This document shows, piece after piece, positions 7,525 to 16,393 of a DNA stretch of 64,000 bases (position 1 is the stretch's first letter; each line of letters opens with the position of its first letter). The notes under the pieces were generated by a model that was not told where the DNA came from, ran no database searches, and worked only from the letters and a program-made list of their open reading frames with translations. The position numbers and the translations under genes are program-made. Origin of the DNA: Alkaliphilus sp. B6464 (GTDB taxonomy: Bacteria > Bacillota > Clostridia > Peptostreptococcales > Natronincolaceae); contig NZ_CP058557.1 in the NCBI RefSeq assembly GCF_018141165.1, forward strand, positions 1,550,001 through 1,614,000, written 5' to 3'.

Positions 7525-8412
7525 TTGGTAGAGAAGGTTGTAAAATGTAAAACTGTAGAGGGTGTATTAGACTTACTTATGAAATATGAAAGGGATGCCA
7601 GGATTATTGCAGGGGGAACAGATATTATTATACAACTTAGACAAGGCAGGCTATCACCTAAAATATTAATTGATATTTCAAGTATAGAAGAGCTTAAATA
7701 TATAGAAGAAAAAGATGGATTTATAGAAATTGGTGGAGCTACCACCTTTCAAGAAATTCAAAAAAGCTCCTACCTTAGTGGAAATATGAAAGGACTTTCA
7801 AAGGCGGCAAGTATGGTAGGTTCTCCACAAATAAGAAGTACAGCCACTGTAGGGGGTAATATTTGCAACGGTTCCCCTGCTGCAGACATTGTTCCCCCAT
7901 TACTAGCACTAGATGCAGTAGCAATAATTAAAAGTAGAAAAGGGACTAGAGAAGTTCAGTTAGAAAACTTTTTTATAGGTAAAGGAAAGGTAGATATGGG
8001 CCACGATGAGATTCTTACATCTGTAAGATTTAAAGCCTTAGAAAACAGGAGTGGACTTAGCTTTAGCAAGCTAGGACTTAGAAAGGCCCTAGCTATTTCT
8101 AGAATATGTACCTCAATTATGCTCCAGTTAGATGAAGATCAAAACTGTAGTATTATTAAAATAGCAAATGGATCTTTGGGAGAATACGGGGTTAGAGAAA
8201 AAGACGTCGAGGCATTTTATATTAATAATAAAATAAATGATAAGACAATAGAAGAAGGTTTAGAACTAATTAAAAGGTCTATATATAAGCGTTTACATGG
8301 AAGATCGAGTCTTCCATATAAAATTGAAGCAGTAGATAGAACCTTTACAGATGCTATTAAAAATGCTATGAAAGAAGCCATGAAAGAAAATTTGGTTCTA
8401 TGTGCCAACTAG
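7525..8412 (+). CDS. Molybdenum hydroxylase FAD subunit (XdhB/NdhF type)
   Basis: A 295-residue medium subunit of the xanthine dehydrogenase family. FAD contacts are visible as AGGTDIIIQLRQG near residue 30 and TVGGNICNGSPAADIVP near residue 110; the C-terminal CO-dehydrogenase-flavoprotein-like domain follows. It starts with TTG after an AGGGGGAG site. It passes electrons from the 2Fe-2S subunit to the physiological acceptor. First gene of a four-gene operon FAD / FeS / Mo-N / Mo-C, with cofactor genes downstream. Confidence 0.93.
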   Translation: MVEKVVKCKTVEGVLDLLMKYERDARIIAGGTDIIIQLRQGRLSPKILIDISSIEELKYIEEKDGFIEIGGATTFQEIQKSSYLSGNMKGLSKAASMVGSPQIRSTATVGGNICNGSPAADIVPPLLALDAVAIIKSRKGTREVQLENFFIGKGKVDMGHDEILTSVRFKALENRSGLSFSKLGLRKALAISRICTSIMLQLDEDQNCSIIKIANGSLGEYGVREKDVEAFYINNKINDKTIEEGLELIKRSIYKRLHGRSSLPYKIEAVDRTFTDAIKNAMKEAMKENLVLCAN

Positions 8413-8423
8413 GGGGAATTTAG

Positions 8424-8900
8424 GTGAATGAGATCGCATTAAATGTTAATGGAATAGATCATATAATAAAAATAGATGGGGAAGATAGACTTATTGATGT
8501 ATTGAGAGAAGGACTAAAGCTTACAGGAACTAAGGAAGGCTGTGGAGAGGGAGAGTGCGGAGCCTGTACAGTAATTATGGATGGCGTAACTGTTAATTCA
8601 TGTATGGTTATGGCATTTCAAGCAGATGGTAAAGAAATAATTACTATTGAAGGACTTGGAACAGATGAGGAGATAGATCCTATACAGCAGGCTTTTTTAG
8701 AAGAGGGAGCTGTACAATGTGGATTTTGTATTCCAGGAATGGTGCTTTCTGCTAAGGTTGTGCTAGACAATAATCCTTCCCCTAGTAGAGAAGAAATAAG
8801 AGAATCTATTTCAGGTAATCTTTGTCGATGTACAGGATATAACAAAATTGTAGATGCTATTGAAAGGGCAGGAAAGCTTTTGAGGGGGGAAAGTCTATGA
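8424..8900 (+). CDS. Molybdenum hydroxylase 2x[2Fe-2S] subunit (XdhC/NdhS type)
   Basis: A 158-residue small subunit with both clusters intact: plant-ferredoxin-type Cys40, Cys45, Cys48 and Cys60, then the helical-domain Cys99, Cys102, Cys134 and Cys136 (CGFC and CRC motifs). It starts at a GTG preceded by AGGGGGAA. Its stop overlaps the start of the next gene (ATGA), indicating translational coupling with the Mo subunit. Electron wire between Mo centre and FAD. Confidence 0.95.
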   Translation: MNEIALNVNGIDHIIKIDGEDRLIDVLREGLKLTGTKEGCGEGECGACTVIMDGVTVNSCMVMAFQADGKEIITIEGLGTDEEIDPIQQAFLEEGAVQCGFCIPGMVLSAKVVLDNNPSPSREEIRESISGNLCRCTGYNKIVDAIERAGKLLRGESL

Positions 8901-10153
8901 AAGAACTTGAAGTAATAGGAAAGAATATAATTAGAGTAGATGGACTTTCGAAGGTAAGGGGAAGGGCTATTTATCCTGAAGATATAAACATGGATGGTAT
9001 GCTCTATGGAAAAACTCTACGCTCAATCAAACCTCATGCCTATATAAAAGTAGATACAAGCAAAGCAGAAAAAGTAGACGGAGTAATAAAGATATTTACT
9101 GCAAAAGATGTTCCTTTTAATAGCCACGGAGTACTATACAAGGATCATGAAGTGTTTTGTAGTAAAAAAGTAAGACGAATAGGCGACCCTATTGCATTTG
9201 TTGTTGCAAAGAATAATCGAATTGCAGAAACGGCAGTTAGAAAAATAGAGGTAGAATATGAAGAAATAGAAGGAGTATTTGATCCGATAGACGCAATGAA
9301 GGAGGGTGCTCCAAAGGTTCATGATGGGGGTAACATTGTACACCACTGTAAAATTAGAAAAGGGAATGTAGAGGAAGCTTTTAAGAATTGTGCGGTAATT
9401 ATAGAAGAGGAATATAAAACATCTATGGTGGATCATGCCTTTCTACAGCCAGAAGCAGGTATAGCATATGTAGATGAAGATGGAAAGATTGTAGTTTGTG
9501 CTGCTACCCAATATCCTCATTTTGACCAAGAAGAAATAGCAGAGGCTCTATCTTTACAAAAAGAGGATGTAAAAGTTATCAATCCAGCAGTAGGAGGTGC
9601 CTTTGGAGGCAGGGAGGATATTACTTTACAAATCCATATTGCTCTTGCGGCGAAATTACTTAGAAAGCCGATAAAGACAGTATATTCAAGAGAGGAATCA
9701 TTTAGGGCTCATTGTAAACGACATCCTATGATAATGAATTATAAAACAGGAGCGGATAAGGAAGGAATGCTAATTGGAATGCAGGCTGAAATAATTGCAG
9801 ATACTGGTGCCTACGCATCTTGGGTAAATAATGTTGTTAGAAAGGCAGTAACCCATGCCACTGGCCCTTATGAAATACCAAATGTAAAAATAGATGGTTA
9901 TGGGGTATATACAAATAACCCATTTGCAGGAGCCATGAGAGGGTTTGGGGCAGCTCAAGTACCAATTGCCCACGAACTACAAATGGATAGATTAGCAGAA
10001 AAATTAAACATAGATCCTATTACAATTAGGATTAGAAATGGTTTTCGTGTAGGCTCCACAACATCTACAGGTCAAGTGCTAAACGAAAGTGTGCCCCTAA
10101 TAAATTGCATAGAAGCAGTGGCAAAGTCACTAAATCTTTTGGGGGGGAAGTAA
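8897..10153 (+). CDS. Molybdopterin subunit, N-terminal half (NdhL-like; xanthine/purine/nicotinate hydroxylase family)
   Basis: 418 residues covering the first half of the xanthine dehydrogenase Mo subunit. GGAFGG (residues 233-238) and RGFGAAQ (348-354) contact the molybdopterin cofactor. It ends just where the linker to the second half begins, at a TTTTGGGGGGGAAG tract; the second half is in the -1 frame. The family precedent is nicotinate dehydrogenase of Eubacterium barkeri, whose Mo subunit is naturally encoded as separate large and medium genes (NdhL, NdhM) of nearly these sizes. Purine context favours xanthine, hypoxanthine or purine as substrate, which motif reading alone cannot settle. 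Confidence 0.88.
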   Translation: MKELEVIGKNIIRVDGLSKVRGRAIYPEDINMDGMLYGKTLRSIKPHAYIKVDTSKAEKVDGVIKIFTAKDVPFNSHGVLYKDHEVFCSKKVRRIGDPIAFVVAKNNRIAETAVRKIEVEYEEIEGVFDPIDAMKEGAPKVHDGGNIVHHCKIRKGNVEEAFKNCAVIIEEEYKTSMVDHAFLQPEAGIAYVDEDGKIVVCAATQYPHFDQEEIAEALSLQKEDVKVINPAVGGAFGGREDITLQIHIALAAKLLRKPIKTVYSREESFRAHCKRHPMIMNYKTGADKEGMLIGMQAEIIADTGAYASWVNNVVRKAVTHATGPYEIPNVKIDGYGVYTNNPFAGAMRGFGAAQVPIAHELQMDRLAEKLNIDPITIRIRNGFRVGSTTSTGQVLNESVPLINCIEAVAKSLNLLGGK

Positions 10154-10155
10154 AA

Positions 10156-11142
10156 ATGAAAAAACGAGGTATTGGAATAGGTAGTATAATGTATGGAACA
10201 GGATATGGAAATGGTTTTCCGGATGTTTCAAAGGCAGTAGCAGAGCTTTGCATAGATGGTAGAGTGGCTATTTATGTGGGTGCAACAGAGGTTGGGCAAG
10301 GAGCAAAGACTATAATGAGTCAAATTCCTGCGGAGATATTAGGCCTTTCTGTAGAAAAAATTATATTTATTTGCGAGGACTCTAGCATAACTCCAGATGC
10401 AGGAACAGCAGCGGCAAGCAGACAAACATATAATACTGGAAATGCGATTAAAATAGCAGCAGAAAGTTTAAAAGAGGCTATACTTATAAATAGCAAAGAA
10501 AAGCTAGGGTTAAATACTATAATAGGTATGGAATTGAAAAATGGAAGAGTATTTGTAAGTAACTTCCCAACTAAAAGTATATCATTAAAAGAACTAGCCC
10601 AATCTCTTGATGGTAATCCACTTAAAAGAGAAGGCGAATTTATTGCTCAGACAACACAAATAGATGTGGAAACAGGTCAGGGAGCGCCCTATTGGCCCTA
10701 CACCTTTAGTGTATATGGAGTAGAGGTTGAGGTAGATACAAAAACAGGTATTGTAGAAATAATTAGAGCGGTTTGCGCCCAAGACGTAGGGAGGGCAATT
10801 AATCCAAAGCTAATAGAAGGGCAAATGGATGGGGGCTTTGCAATGGGGCTGGGTTATGGAATATTTGAAGATCTAAACCTTAGAGAAGGTGAAATAAAAC
10901 ATGACCGTTTTAGCAATTATTTAATCCCTACTTCTATGGACATTCCAGAGTTAGAAAAAATTATAATAGAAGATCCAGAATCTACAGGACCCTTTGGTGC
11001 CAAGGGAATAGGTGAGCCCGTAATGTTGGGTGTTGCACCAGCTATATTAAATGCAATATACGATGCTATAGGTGTAAGGATAAATGAAATACCAGTAACT
11101 CCAGAGGTATTACTAAGAGCTCTAAAGAAAAGTATGATATAA
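10156..11142 (+). CDS. Molybdopterin subunit, C-terminal half (NdhM-like)
   Basis: 328 residues from the ATG at 10156, right after the G7 tract, which can serve as a ribosome site (an in-frame ATG at 10105 lies deep inside the first half). VGATEVGQGA (about 41-50) and the GAKGIGEP motif with the catalytic Glu near residue 287 are the expected second-half elements: this Glu acts as base in xanthine dehydrogenase-type hydroxylation. Together the two halves give one complete Mo subunit. The alternative explanations, a ribosomal -1 slip on the G run or a sequencing error in it, remain open; natural splitting is favoured because both halves end and start at the domain linker. Confidence 0.86.
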   Translation: MKKRGIGIGSIMYGTGYGNGFPDVSKAVAELCIDGRVAIYVGATEVGQGAKTIMSQIPAEILGLSVEKIIFICEDSSITPDAGTAAASRQTYNTGNAIKIAAESLKEAILINSKEKLGLNTIIGMELKNGRVFVSNFPTKSISLKELAQSLDGNPLKREGEFIAQTTQIDVETGQGAPYWPYTFSVYGVEVEVDTKTGIVEIIRAVCAQDVGRAINPKLIEGQMDGGFAMGLGYGIFEDLNLREGEIKHDRFSNYLIPTSMDIPELEKIIIEDPESTGPFGAKGIGEPVMLGVAPAILNAIYDAIGVRINEIPVTPEVLLRALKKSMI

Positions 11143-11194
11143 TTATAAAAATTAATATTTAGATTTATTAGATATTAGCAAAAGGAGCGATTAC

Positions 11195-12928
11195 ATGATA
11201 TATGAGTTAAAAAGAAGAATTGACATAGCCGCTGGAAGATTACGACCTTCTTTAGTATTAAAAAACGGAAAAATAGTTAATGTTTTTTCAGGTGAAATAA
11301 TAGAAGGAGATATTGCAATAGAGGGAGAAAAGGTAGTTGGTATTGGTAACTATGAAGGAGTAGGAGAAATAGACTTAGGGGGCAAATATGTATCTCCGGG
11401 GTTTATTGATGGTCACGTCCATATAGAGTCATCTATGGCAACCCCTGAACAGTTTGCAAGGGCAATAATACCTAGGGGAACTACTACTATAATAGCTGAT
11501 CCCCACGAGATAGCTAATGTATGCGGTATGGAAGGAATAGATTATATTTTAGAATCGAGCAAAAATATTCCACTTGGTGTTTATGTTATGCTGCCATCTT
11601 GTGTTCCTGCAACTCCATTTGAAAATGCAGGAGCAATTTTAAAAGCTGAAGATTTACGAAGATTAATCAATCATGAAAGAGTATTAGGTTTAGGAGAGCT
11701 AATGGATTACCCTGGTGTTATTAAAGGAGAAGATGATATTATAGATAAACTAATTATGGCAGAGGGTAAAACTGTAGATGGACATGGACCGGTAATAGCG
11801 GGTAAAGATTTAAATGCCTATGTTGTAGCGGGAATAAAGACAGAGCACGAGTGTTCTACACCAGAGGAAATGATAGATCGACTAAGACTTGGTATGTATA
11901 TATTAATTAGAGAAGGCTCAGCAGCTAGAAATCTTAAGACATTAATAAAAGCTGTAAATAAAGAAAATATGAGAAGATGTCTTTTTTGTGCAGACGATAA
12001 GCATCCAGAGGATTTACTTTTAAAGGGTCATTTGGACTATAATATTCGCTTAGCAGTAGAGGAAGGGATGGATCCAATTAGTGCAATTCAAATGGCAACG
12101 ATTAATGCTGCCGAGTGCTATGGCTTAAAGCATCTAGGAGCTATTGCACCTGGGTATGATGCAGATATTGTAATTTTAGATGATTTAAAGAACTTTAAAG
12201 TAGCGAAGGTATTTAAGAAGGGTAAATTAGTTGCACAAGACAATAAAGCCTTATTCAGTGTAACTATGGGAGACTACTCTAAAGTTACAGACACGGTTAA
12301 CATAAAACCGGTAACAGAGGAAGATTTGAAAATTAAGCTAGAGTCAGATACTGCAAATATTATGAGACTATTACCTCATAGTCTTGTTACTAAAAAAATT
12401 ATAGAAAAAGTATCAACAGAAGAAGGTTTCTATAAATACAATAGAGATAGAGATATTTTAAAGTTAGTAGTAGTAGAAAGACATAAGGCTACTGGAAATA
12501 TAGGTCTTGGATTAGTAGAAAACTTCCATCTGAAGAAAGGTGCAATAGCTTCTACAGTAGCACATGACTCCCATAATTTAATTGTAATAGGAGACAACGA
12601 TCAGGATATTTTATTAGCAATTGAAGAAGTTTCAAAGGTGGGAGGAGGCATAACTATTGCGTCAAATGGTGAAATCCTAAAAACCTTAAAACTGCCCATT
12701 GCAGGGTTAATGTCTACAGAACCTGTTGAGAATATAAAAGTAGATTTAGAAGAAATGCTTAATATAGCATATGAAAAATTAGGTGTAAACCGTGAAATTG
12801 AACCTTTTATGACTTTAGCATTTTTAGCTCTGCCTGTTATACCAGATTTAAAATTAACAGACATGGGACTCTTTGATGTTAAAAACTTTAAATTTATAGA
12901 ACTAGATGCAACTAAAGACTCAATCTAA
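11195..12928 (+). CDS. adeC: Adenine deaminase
   Basis: A 577-residue canonical adenine deaminase that converts adenine to hypoxanthine plus ammonia. Metal motifs are intact: DGHVHIESSM (HxH near residue 70), ADPHEIAN, DGHGPVIAGKDLNAY, TEHECSTPEE, and CADDKHPEDLL. The C-terminal domain (VVVERHKATGN, VAHDSHNLIVIG) is complete. The ATG follows AAAGGAG. Unlike the paralogue at 2.6-4.4 kb it keeps all expected histidines. It feeds hypoxanthine into the adjacent molybdenum hydroxylase. Confidence 0.93.
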   Translation: MIYELKRRIDIAAGRLRPSLVLKNGKIVNVFSGEIIEGDIAIEGEKVVGIGNYEGVGEIDLGGKYVSPGFIDGHVHIESSMATPEQFARAIIPRGTTTIIADPHEIANVCGMEGIDYILESSKNIPLGVYVMLPSCVPATPFENAGAILKAEDLRRLINHERVLGLGELMDYPGVIKGEDDIIDKLIMAEGKTVDGHGPVIAGKDLNAYVVAGIKTEHECSTPEEMIDRLRLGMYILIREGSAARNLKTLIKAVNKENMRRCLFCADDKHPEDLLLKGHLDYNIRLAVEEGMDPISAIQMATINAAECYGLKHLGAIAPGYDADIVILDDLKNFKVAKVFKKGKLVAQDNKALFSVTMGDYSKVTDTVNIKPVTEEDLKIKLESDTANIMRLLPHSLVTKKIIEKVSTEEGFYKYNRDRDILKLVVVERHKATGNIGLGLVENFHLKKGAIASTVAHDSHNLIVIGDNDQDILLAIEEVSKVGGGITIASNGEILKTLKLPIAGLMSTEPVENIKVDLEEMLNIAYEKLGVNREIEPFMTLAFLALPVIPDLKLTDMGLFDVKNFKFIELDATKDSI

Positions 12929-12958
12929 GTGTACTTCACTAATGTAAAGGAGTAGAAT

Positions 12959-13729
12959 ATGAAACTAATAGAAGCTCTAGGGCTAAAAGAACCTATCTTA
13001 ATCACATTAATTGGGGGTGGTGGTAAAACCACTACCCTCTTCCGTTTGGGAGAGGAACTGTCACATTCCGATGAATCAGTTATGTTAACTACGACAACCG
13101 CCATGTTTATGCCACCATCTTCTACATACGACCTTAGCATTATTACTAAAAATGCTGATGAAGCTAAAAAAAGGATTAAAGAAAATCTAAATATAAAGAG
13201 AATATTGTTAGGTAAAGAAATTACCACTGAAAACAAATTAAAGGGGTTTACCCCTGAAGAGATGGACGAAATATATAAAGAAAATAAAGGGCGTTGGTTT
13301 TTAGTAGAGGGAGATGGATCTAATGGTAGAAGCTTAAAAGTACCTGATACCCATGAGCCACAAGTACCCTCAACAAGTAGTATAACTATAATTTTAATAG
13401 GGACAGATATTTTAGGAAAAGAGATTAACAAAGAAAATGTGCATAGGCATCATTTAATTAGTGAGCTTATACAAAAATGTGGAAGTAATGTGGATAGAAA
13501 ACTAATTATAGACTTGGCTGTACATCCATTGGGGATAACTAAGGGTATTCCAAATGATAGTAAGAAAGTTATTTTATTTAATAAGGTTAGAAGCAATAAG
13601 GAGGGTTATTCCTGTTTACTTAAGTTATCCAGTGAAATATTACAAAGAAGCGATAATATAAAATACATACTATTAGGGGAAGTTCAAGATAAAGATCCTA
13701 TTTTAGAAATATTAGGGGGAAAAAGATGA
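12959..13729 (+). CDS. yqeC: Selenium-dependent hydroxylase accessory protein YqeC
   Basis: A 256-residue protein with the variant P-loop GGGGKTTTLFRLGEEL near residue 20, the TTTTAMFMP segment and the FLVEGDGSNGRSLKVP block, all typical of YqeC. This family accompanies selenium-dependent molybdenum hydroxylases, where it is thought to help make or insert the labile Se ligand at the Mo atom. It is followed, with ATGA overlap, by a mocA-like gene. Its presence beside the four hydroxylase genes implies that the enzyme carries the labile selenium cofactor rather than the plain sulfido ligand. Confidence 0.9.
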   Translation: MKLIEALGLKEPILITLIGGGGKTTTLFRLGEELSHSDESVMLTTTTAMFMPPSSTYDLSIITKNADEAKKRIKENLNIKRILLGKEITTENKLKGFTPEEMDEIYKENKGRWFLVEGDGSNGRSLKVPDTHEPQVPSTSSITIILIGTDILGKEINKENVHRHHLISELIQKCGSNVDRKLIIDLAVHPLGITKGIPNDSKKVILFNKVRSNKEGYSCLLKLSSEILQRSDNIKYILLGEVQDKDPILEILGGKR

Positions 13730-14295
13730 TAGGCATTATTTTAGCGGCAGGGTATTCTAGAAGAATGGGGACTAATAAATTATTGTTACCCTTTAAAAAT
13801 AAAAGAATTATTGAAGTGATAATAGAAGAGGCAATATCTTCAAAGTTTAAAAAGGTCTATATAGTCTGTCGTAATAACGAAATAAAAGATATAGCCAGTA
13901 AATACCCTATAAATATTGTAATTAACGAAAGGGCTCATGAAGGACAAAGTACTTCTGTGGTTGAAGCGATAAAAGAAGCGGGAGATAATGCTGATAGTTA
14001 TATGTTTTTAATGGGAGATCAGCCATTAATTCATAGGGATTTTATAAATGAAATGATAGATTTTTATTATAGCAACAACTCTTCTATACTTGTTCCATTA
14101 TACAATGGTAAGAGAGGTACCCCTGTAGTTTTTTCATCTAATTGGAAAACAGAGATTCTTAAGTTAGAAGGAGATGAGGGTGGAAGACAAATTATTAAGG
14201 AAAATATTGAAGAGGTGTTAGAATATAGGATAGATATGGAAGATTTAGGTAGAGATATAGATAATAGAGAAGATTATGAGAGTATTTTATTATGA
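13726..14295 (+). CDS. Molybdenum cofactor nucleotidyltransferase (MocA-like)
   Basis: A 189-residue NTP-transferase of the MobA/MocA fold. The N-terminal LAAGYSRRMGTNKLLLPF is the nucleotide-binding loop; GDQPLI (residues about 95-100) is the metal-binding site. MocA attaches CMP to molybdopterin for xanthine-dehydrogenase-type enzymes, which use the cytosine dinucleotide cofactor in bacteria. It overlaps yqeC by four bases and is the last gene before a strong terminator, closing the purine operon. Confidence 0.88.
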   Translation: MIGIILAAGYSRRMGTNKLLLPFKNKRIIEVIIEEAISSKFKKVYIVCRNNEIKDIASKYPINIVINERAHEGQSTSVVEAIKEAGDNADSYMFLMGDQPLIHRDFINEMIDFYYSNNSSILVPLYNGKRGTPVVFSSNWKTEILKLEGDEGGRQIIKENIEEVLEYRIDMEDLGRDIDNREDYESILL

Positions 14296-14341
14296 TACTA
14301 TTTTTATCAAGATTAAGATTCAAAAATAAGTAGGTCTATAT

Positions 14342-14384
14342 AAAAAATTATAACACTTGATATTAGCAAGTGTTATAATTTTTT
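14342..14384. terminator. Bidirectional terminator between the purine operon and the chemoreceptor
   Basis: A perfect 18-bp stem (14342-14359 with 14367-14384) around a seven-base loop, with A-run on one side and T-run on the other, works for both the + operon ending at 14295 and the - gene ending at 14496. Confidence 0.92.
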
Positions 14385-14495
14385 ATTAGCATAACTTTTA
14401 ATTAATACATTATTTTATTTTAACTTTTCTGAAAAATTTTGGATTGTAGTATATGGAAAAATAGAACGTCTCTTTAGTTCCTTGTCTTTTAAAGT

Positions 14496-15965
14496 TTAAA
14501 AAATACGTATATTTTTGTTAATAAGCTGACCTATTTTTTCATTAACTTTTTTTAAGGTATTTAGCATTTGATCAGAAAGCTGTTCAGCCTTTTTATAAAG
14601 TTGTTTAGCACTTTTTTCATCTCCTTGCTTAACAGCAGCTATTACCTGGTCTCCTATGCCATGAAATTCATGATGAATTTCATCTATTAGATTCCAATCA
14701 TCTAAAATTTCAGGATGTTCTACTTTAATAGCATGGTAGAAATGGCCAAATGCACATTTTTTTGAATTAGTTTGTAGTGGATGTGTACGCATCTCAGTTA
14801 TAATTTGATTAAGTCCTTTTATCCACTCAATATGGGATTTCATGGCTTTTTCAATAACATTTTGTAGCTCTTCATTTGTAACTGCATTACTTCCACCCTT
14901 TAGTGCCTCAAGCATATAACTTATTATTAAGGAAAGATTGTCGTCTACTTGAGATATTTGTCCGGCAAACTCTACACTCTTCACTGCGTCCTTATGTATG
15001 CTTTGAGTCATATAGCTAAGTTTTTCTGCATCACTGCTAGAAGCCTCCATAGCATGATTAATTTCATTAGCTGCAATCCGAATACCTTCAATATATTTAT
15101 GTATAGCATCAACATCTACAATTACATTTTTGAGCATTTCAACATTTTTGCCAACGGTATTAGACACTAATTCTATTTTTTGGCTTATTTGCTCCGTAGA
15201 TTTCAATGTGCTATTTAAGCTTTCCATTCCATCATGGGCTGCAATATGTATATGATTGACGAATTGTCGCATTCCTTCTAAATTTTGTTTCGTATCATCA
15301 GCTAATTTTCTAGTCTCTTCGGCTACAACTGCAAATCCCCGCCCATGCTCGCCAGCTCTGGCAGCCTCTATTGCAGCATTCAATGCTAAAAGATTTGTTT
15401 GTTCCGCAATAGCTTGTACGCTATCAACTATTTTACCAACTTCTGCGGCAAGGCCGACTAATAGCTGAATTTTTTTACTCATTATTCCAGTGTCCTGCAT
15501 AACATCTTCCTTGAGTATTTGAACTTCGTTGAGAAGATTAAGACTTTCATCATTTTTTTTTGCTAAAGCTCCAGACTCTTCTGCTAAATCATTTAAAGTT
15601 TGGGAGGTTATATCAATAGATTGGTTTACTTCATTCATATTTGCCGTAGTTTCTTCTACTATGGCTAGATTGGATTCGCTTAAAGATGTCATTTCTTTTG
15701 CAAAATCCATCAATTGATATGAGATATGAGACATACCTACATCAAAGCTGCTTATTGAACTTACTATATCAAGTATTTGTTTTGCCGATTGCGACATTTT
15801 AGCCTCGTTGGCAAGTAGTTTTTCAAAATTGCTTAATACCTTGGTATGAAGGGGATATTTAATATCTGGGCTTTTAGCAAGTTTACCTTTTAACGAGTCC
15901 TCTACATATTTAACAATATATTCTGCTTCTTCACAGGGTGCTTTACGAAAAAATCTAGCAGTCAC
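14496..15965 (-). CDS. Soluble methyl-accepting chemotaxis protein with C-terminal CZB domain
   Basis: 489 residues without membrane segments. The signalling hairpin tip ([19 protein letters not shown], with [10 protein letters not shown] after it) is classical. The C-terminal about 120 residues form a chemoreceptor zinc-binding (CZB) domain: a His in [20 protein letters not shown] carrying the zinc Cys, and [11 protein letters not shown] receptors sense zinc or oxidants such as hypochlorous acid in studied cases. The start is a GTG after AAGGAGTGAT. Upstream of the hairpin, a short N-terminal module ([15 protein letters not shown]) is of unknown function. Monocistronic, convergent with the purine operon. 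Confidence 0.93.
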   Translation of the reverse strand: MTARFFRKAPCEEAEYIVKYVEDSLKGKLAKSPDIKYPLHTKVLSNFEKLLANEAKMSQSAKQILDIVSSISSFDVGMSHISYQLMDFAKEMTSLSESNLAIVEETTANMNEVNQSIDITSQTLNDLAEESGALAKKNDESLNLLNEVQILKEDVMQDTGIMSKKIQLLVGLAAEVGKIVDSVQAIAEQTNLLALNAAIEAARAGEHGRGFAVVAEETRKLADDTKQNLEGMRQFVNHIHIAAHDGMESLNSTLKSTEQISQKIELVSNTVGKNVEMLKNVIVDVDAIHKYIEGIRIAANEINHAMEASSSDAEKLSYMTQSIHKDAVKSVEFAGQISQVDDNLSLIISYMLEALKGGSNAVTNEELQNVIEKAMKSHIEWIKGLNQIITEMRTHPLQTNSKKCAFGHFYHAIKVEHPEILDDWNLIDEIHHEFHGIGDQVIAAVKQGDEKSAKQLYKKAEQLSDQMLNTLKKVNEKIGQLINKNIRIF

Positions 15966-16393
15966 AAAATATCACTCCTTATATTTGCTAATACAAATAC
16001 TCCCCTTATTTTATTATATATTCTTAATTAATAATAGGAGAATTAGTTTGGTATATACTATTCGTGATTAACTATAAAAATTTTTTTCTTAACAATAGGC
16101 TACATCCTTAAAATTGATTCGAAAAAACAAGGATAAATTAAATATTTAATATATGAATTTCAAATAAAAGGTACTTAAAATAGGGTAATGACTATGCTAG
16201 ACATATTATAGCACATATAATAAAATTAGTGTATAATTTTAACAATTCAATACTTTAGTAGGAGTGATTATTTTGGAAACTGATAGGTATCTAAATCTTT
16301 TACTTTAAGTTCTTATTAAAATACAGTTAATAAAAGGACAGCTAATTAAAGCTGTCCCAATTCAAGTTTAAACATAAATTATATTAGGTTGTT
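15966..16393. other. Intergenic region with a stranded 11-codon reading frame
   Basis: Holds the chemoreceptor promoter region (- strand) and, on the + strand, a TAGGAGTGATT ribosome-site-like sequence before a TTG-started 11-codon frame (16273-16308) preceded by a TATAAT-like box. The frame may be the 5' end of a lost gene or a tiny peptide; no homology could be judged. Otherwise nothing seen except the terminator at 16336-16357. Confidence 0.4.
16336..16357 (-). terminator. Terminator of the hemolysin-III-family gene
   Basis: GGACAGCT and AGCTGTCC around AATTAA; read on the - strand the stem is followed by TTTTATT, just downstream of the gene ending at 16394. Confidence 0.75.

Noticed and set aside
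8897-11142. Reading the split Mo subunit as a pseudogene
   Set aside because: Both halves keep all cofactor motifs, the junction falls at the domain linker, and natural split subunits of these sizes are known for nicotinate dehydrogenase.
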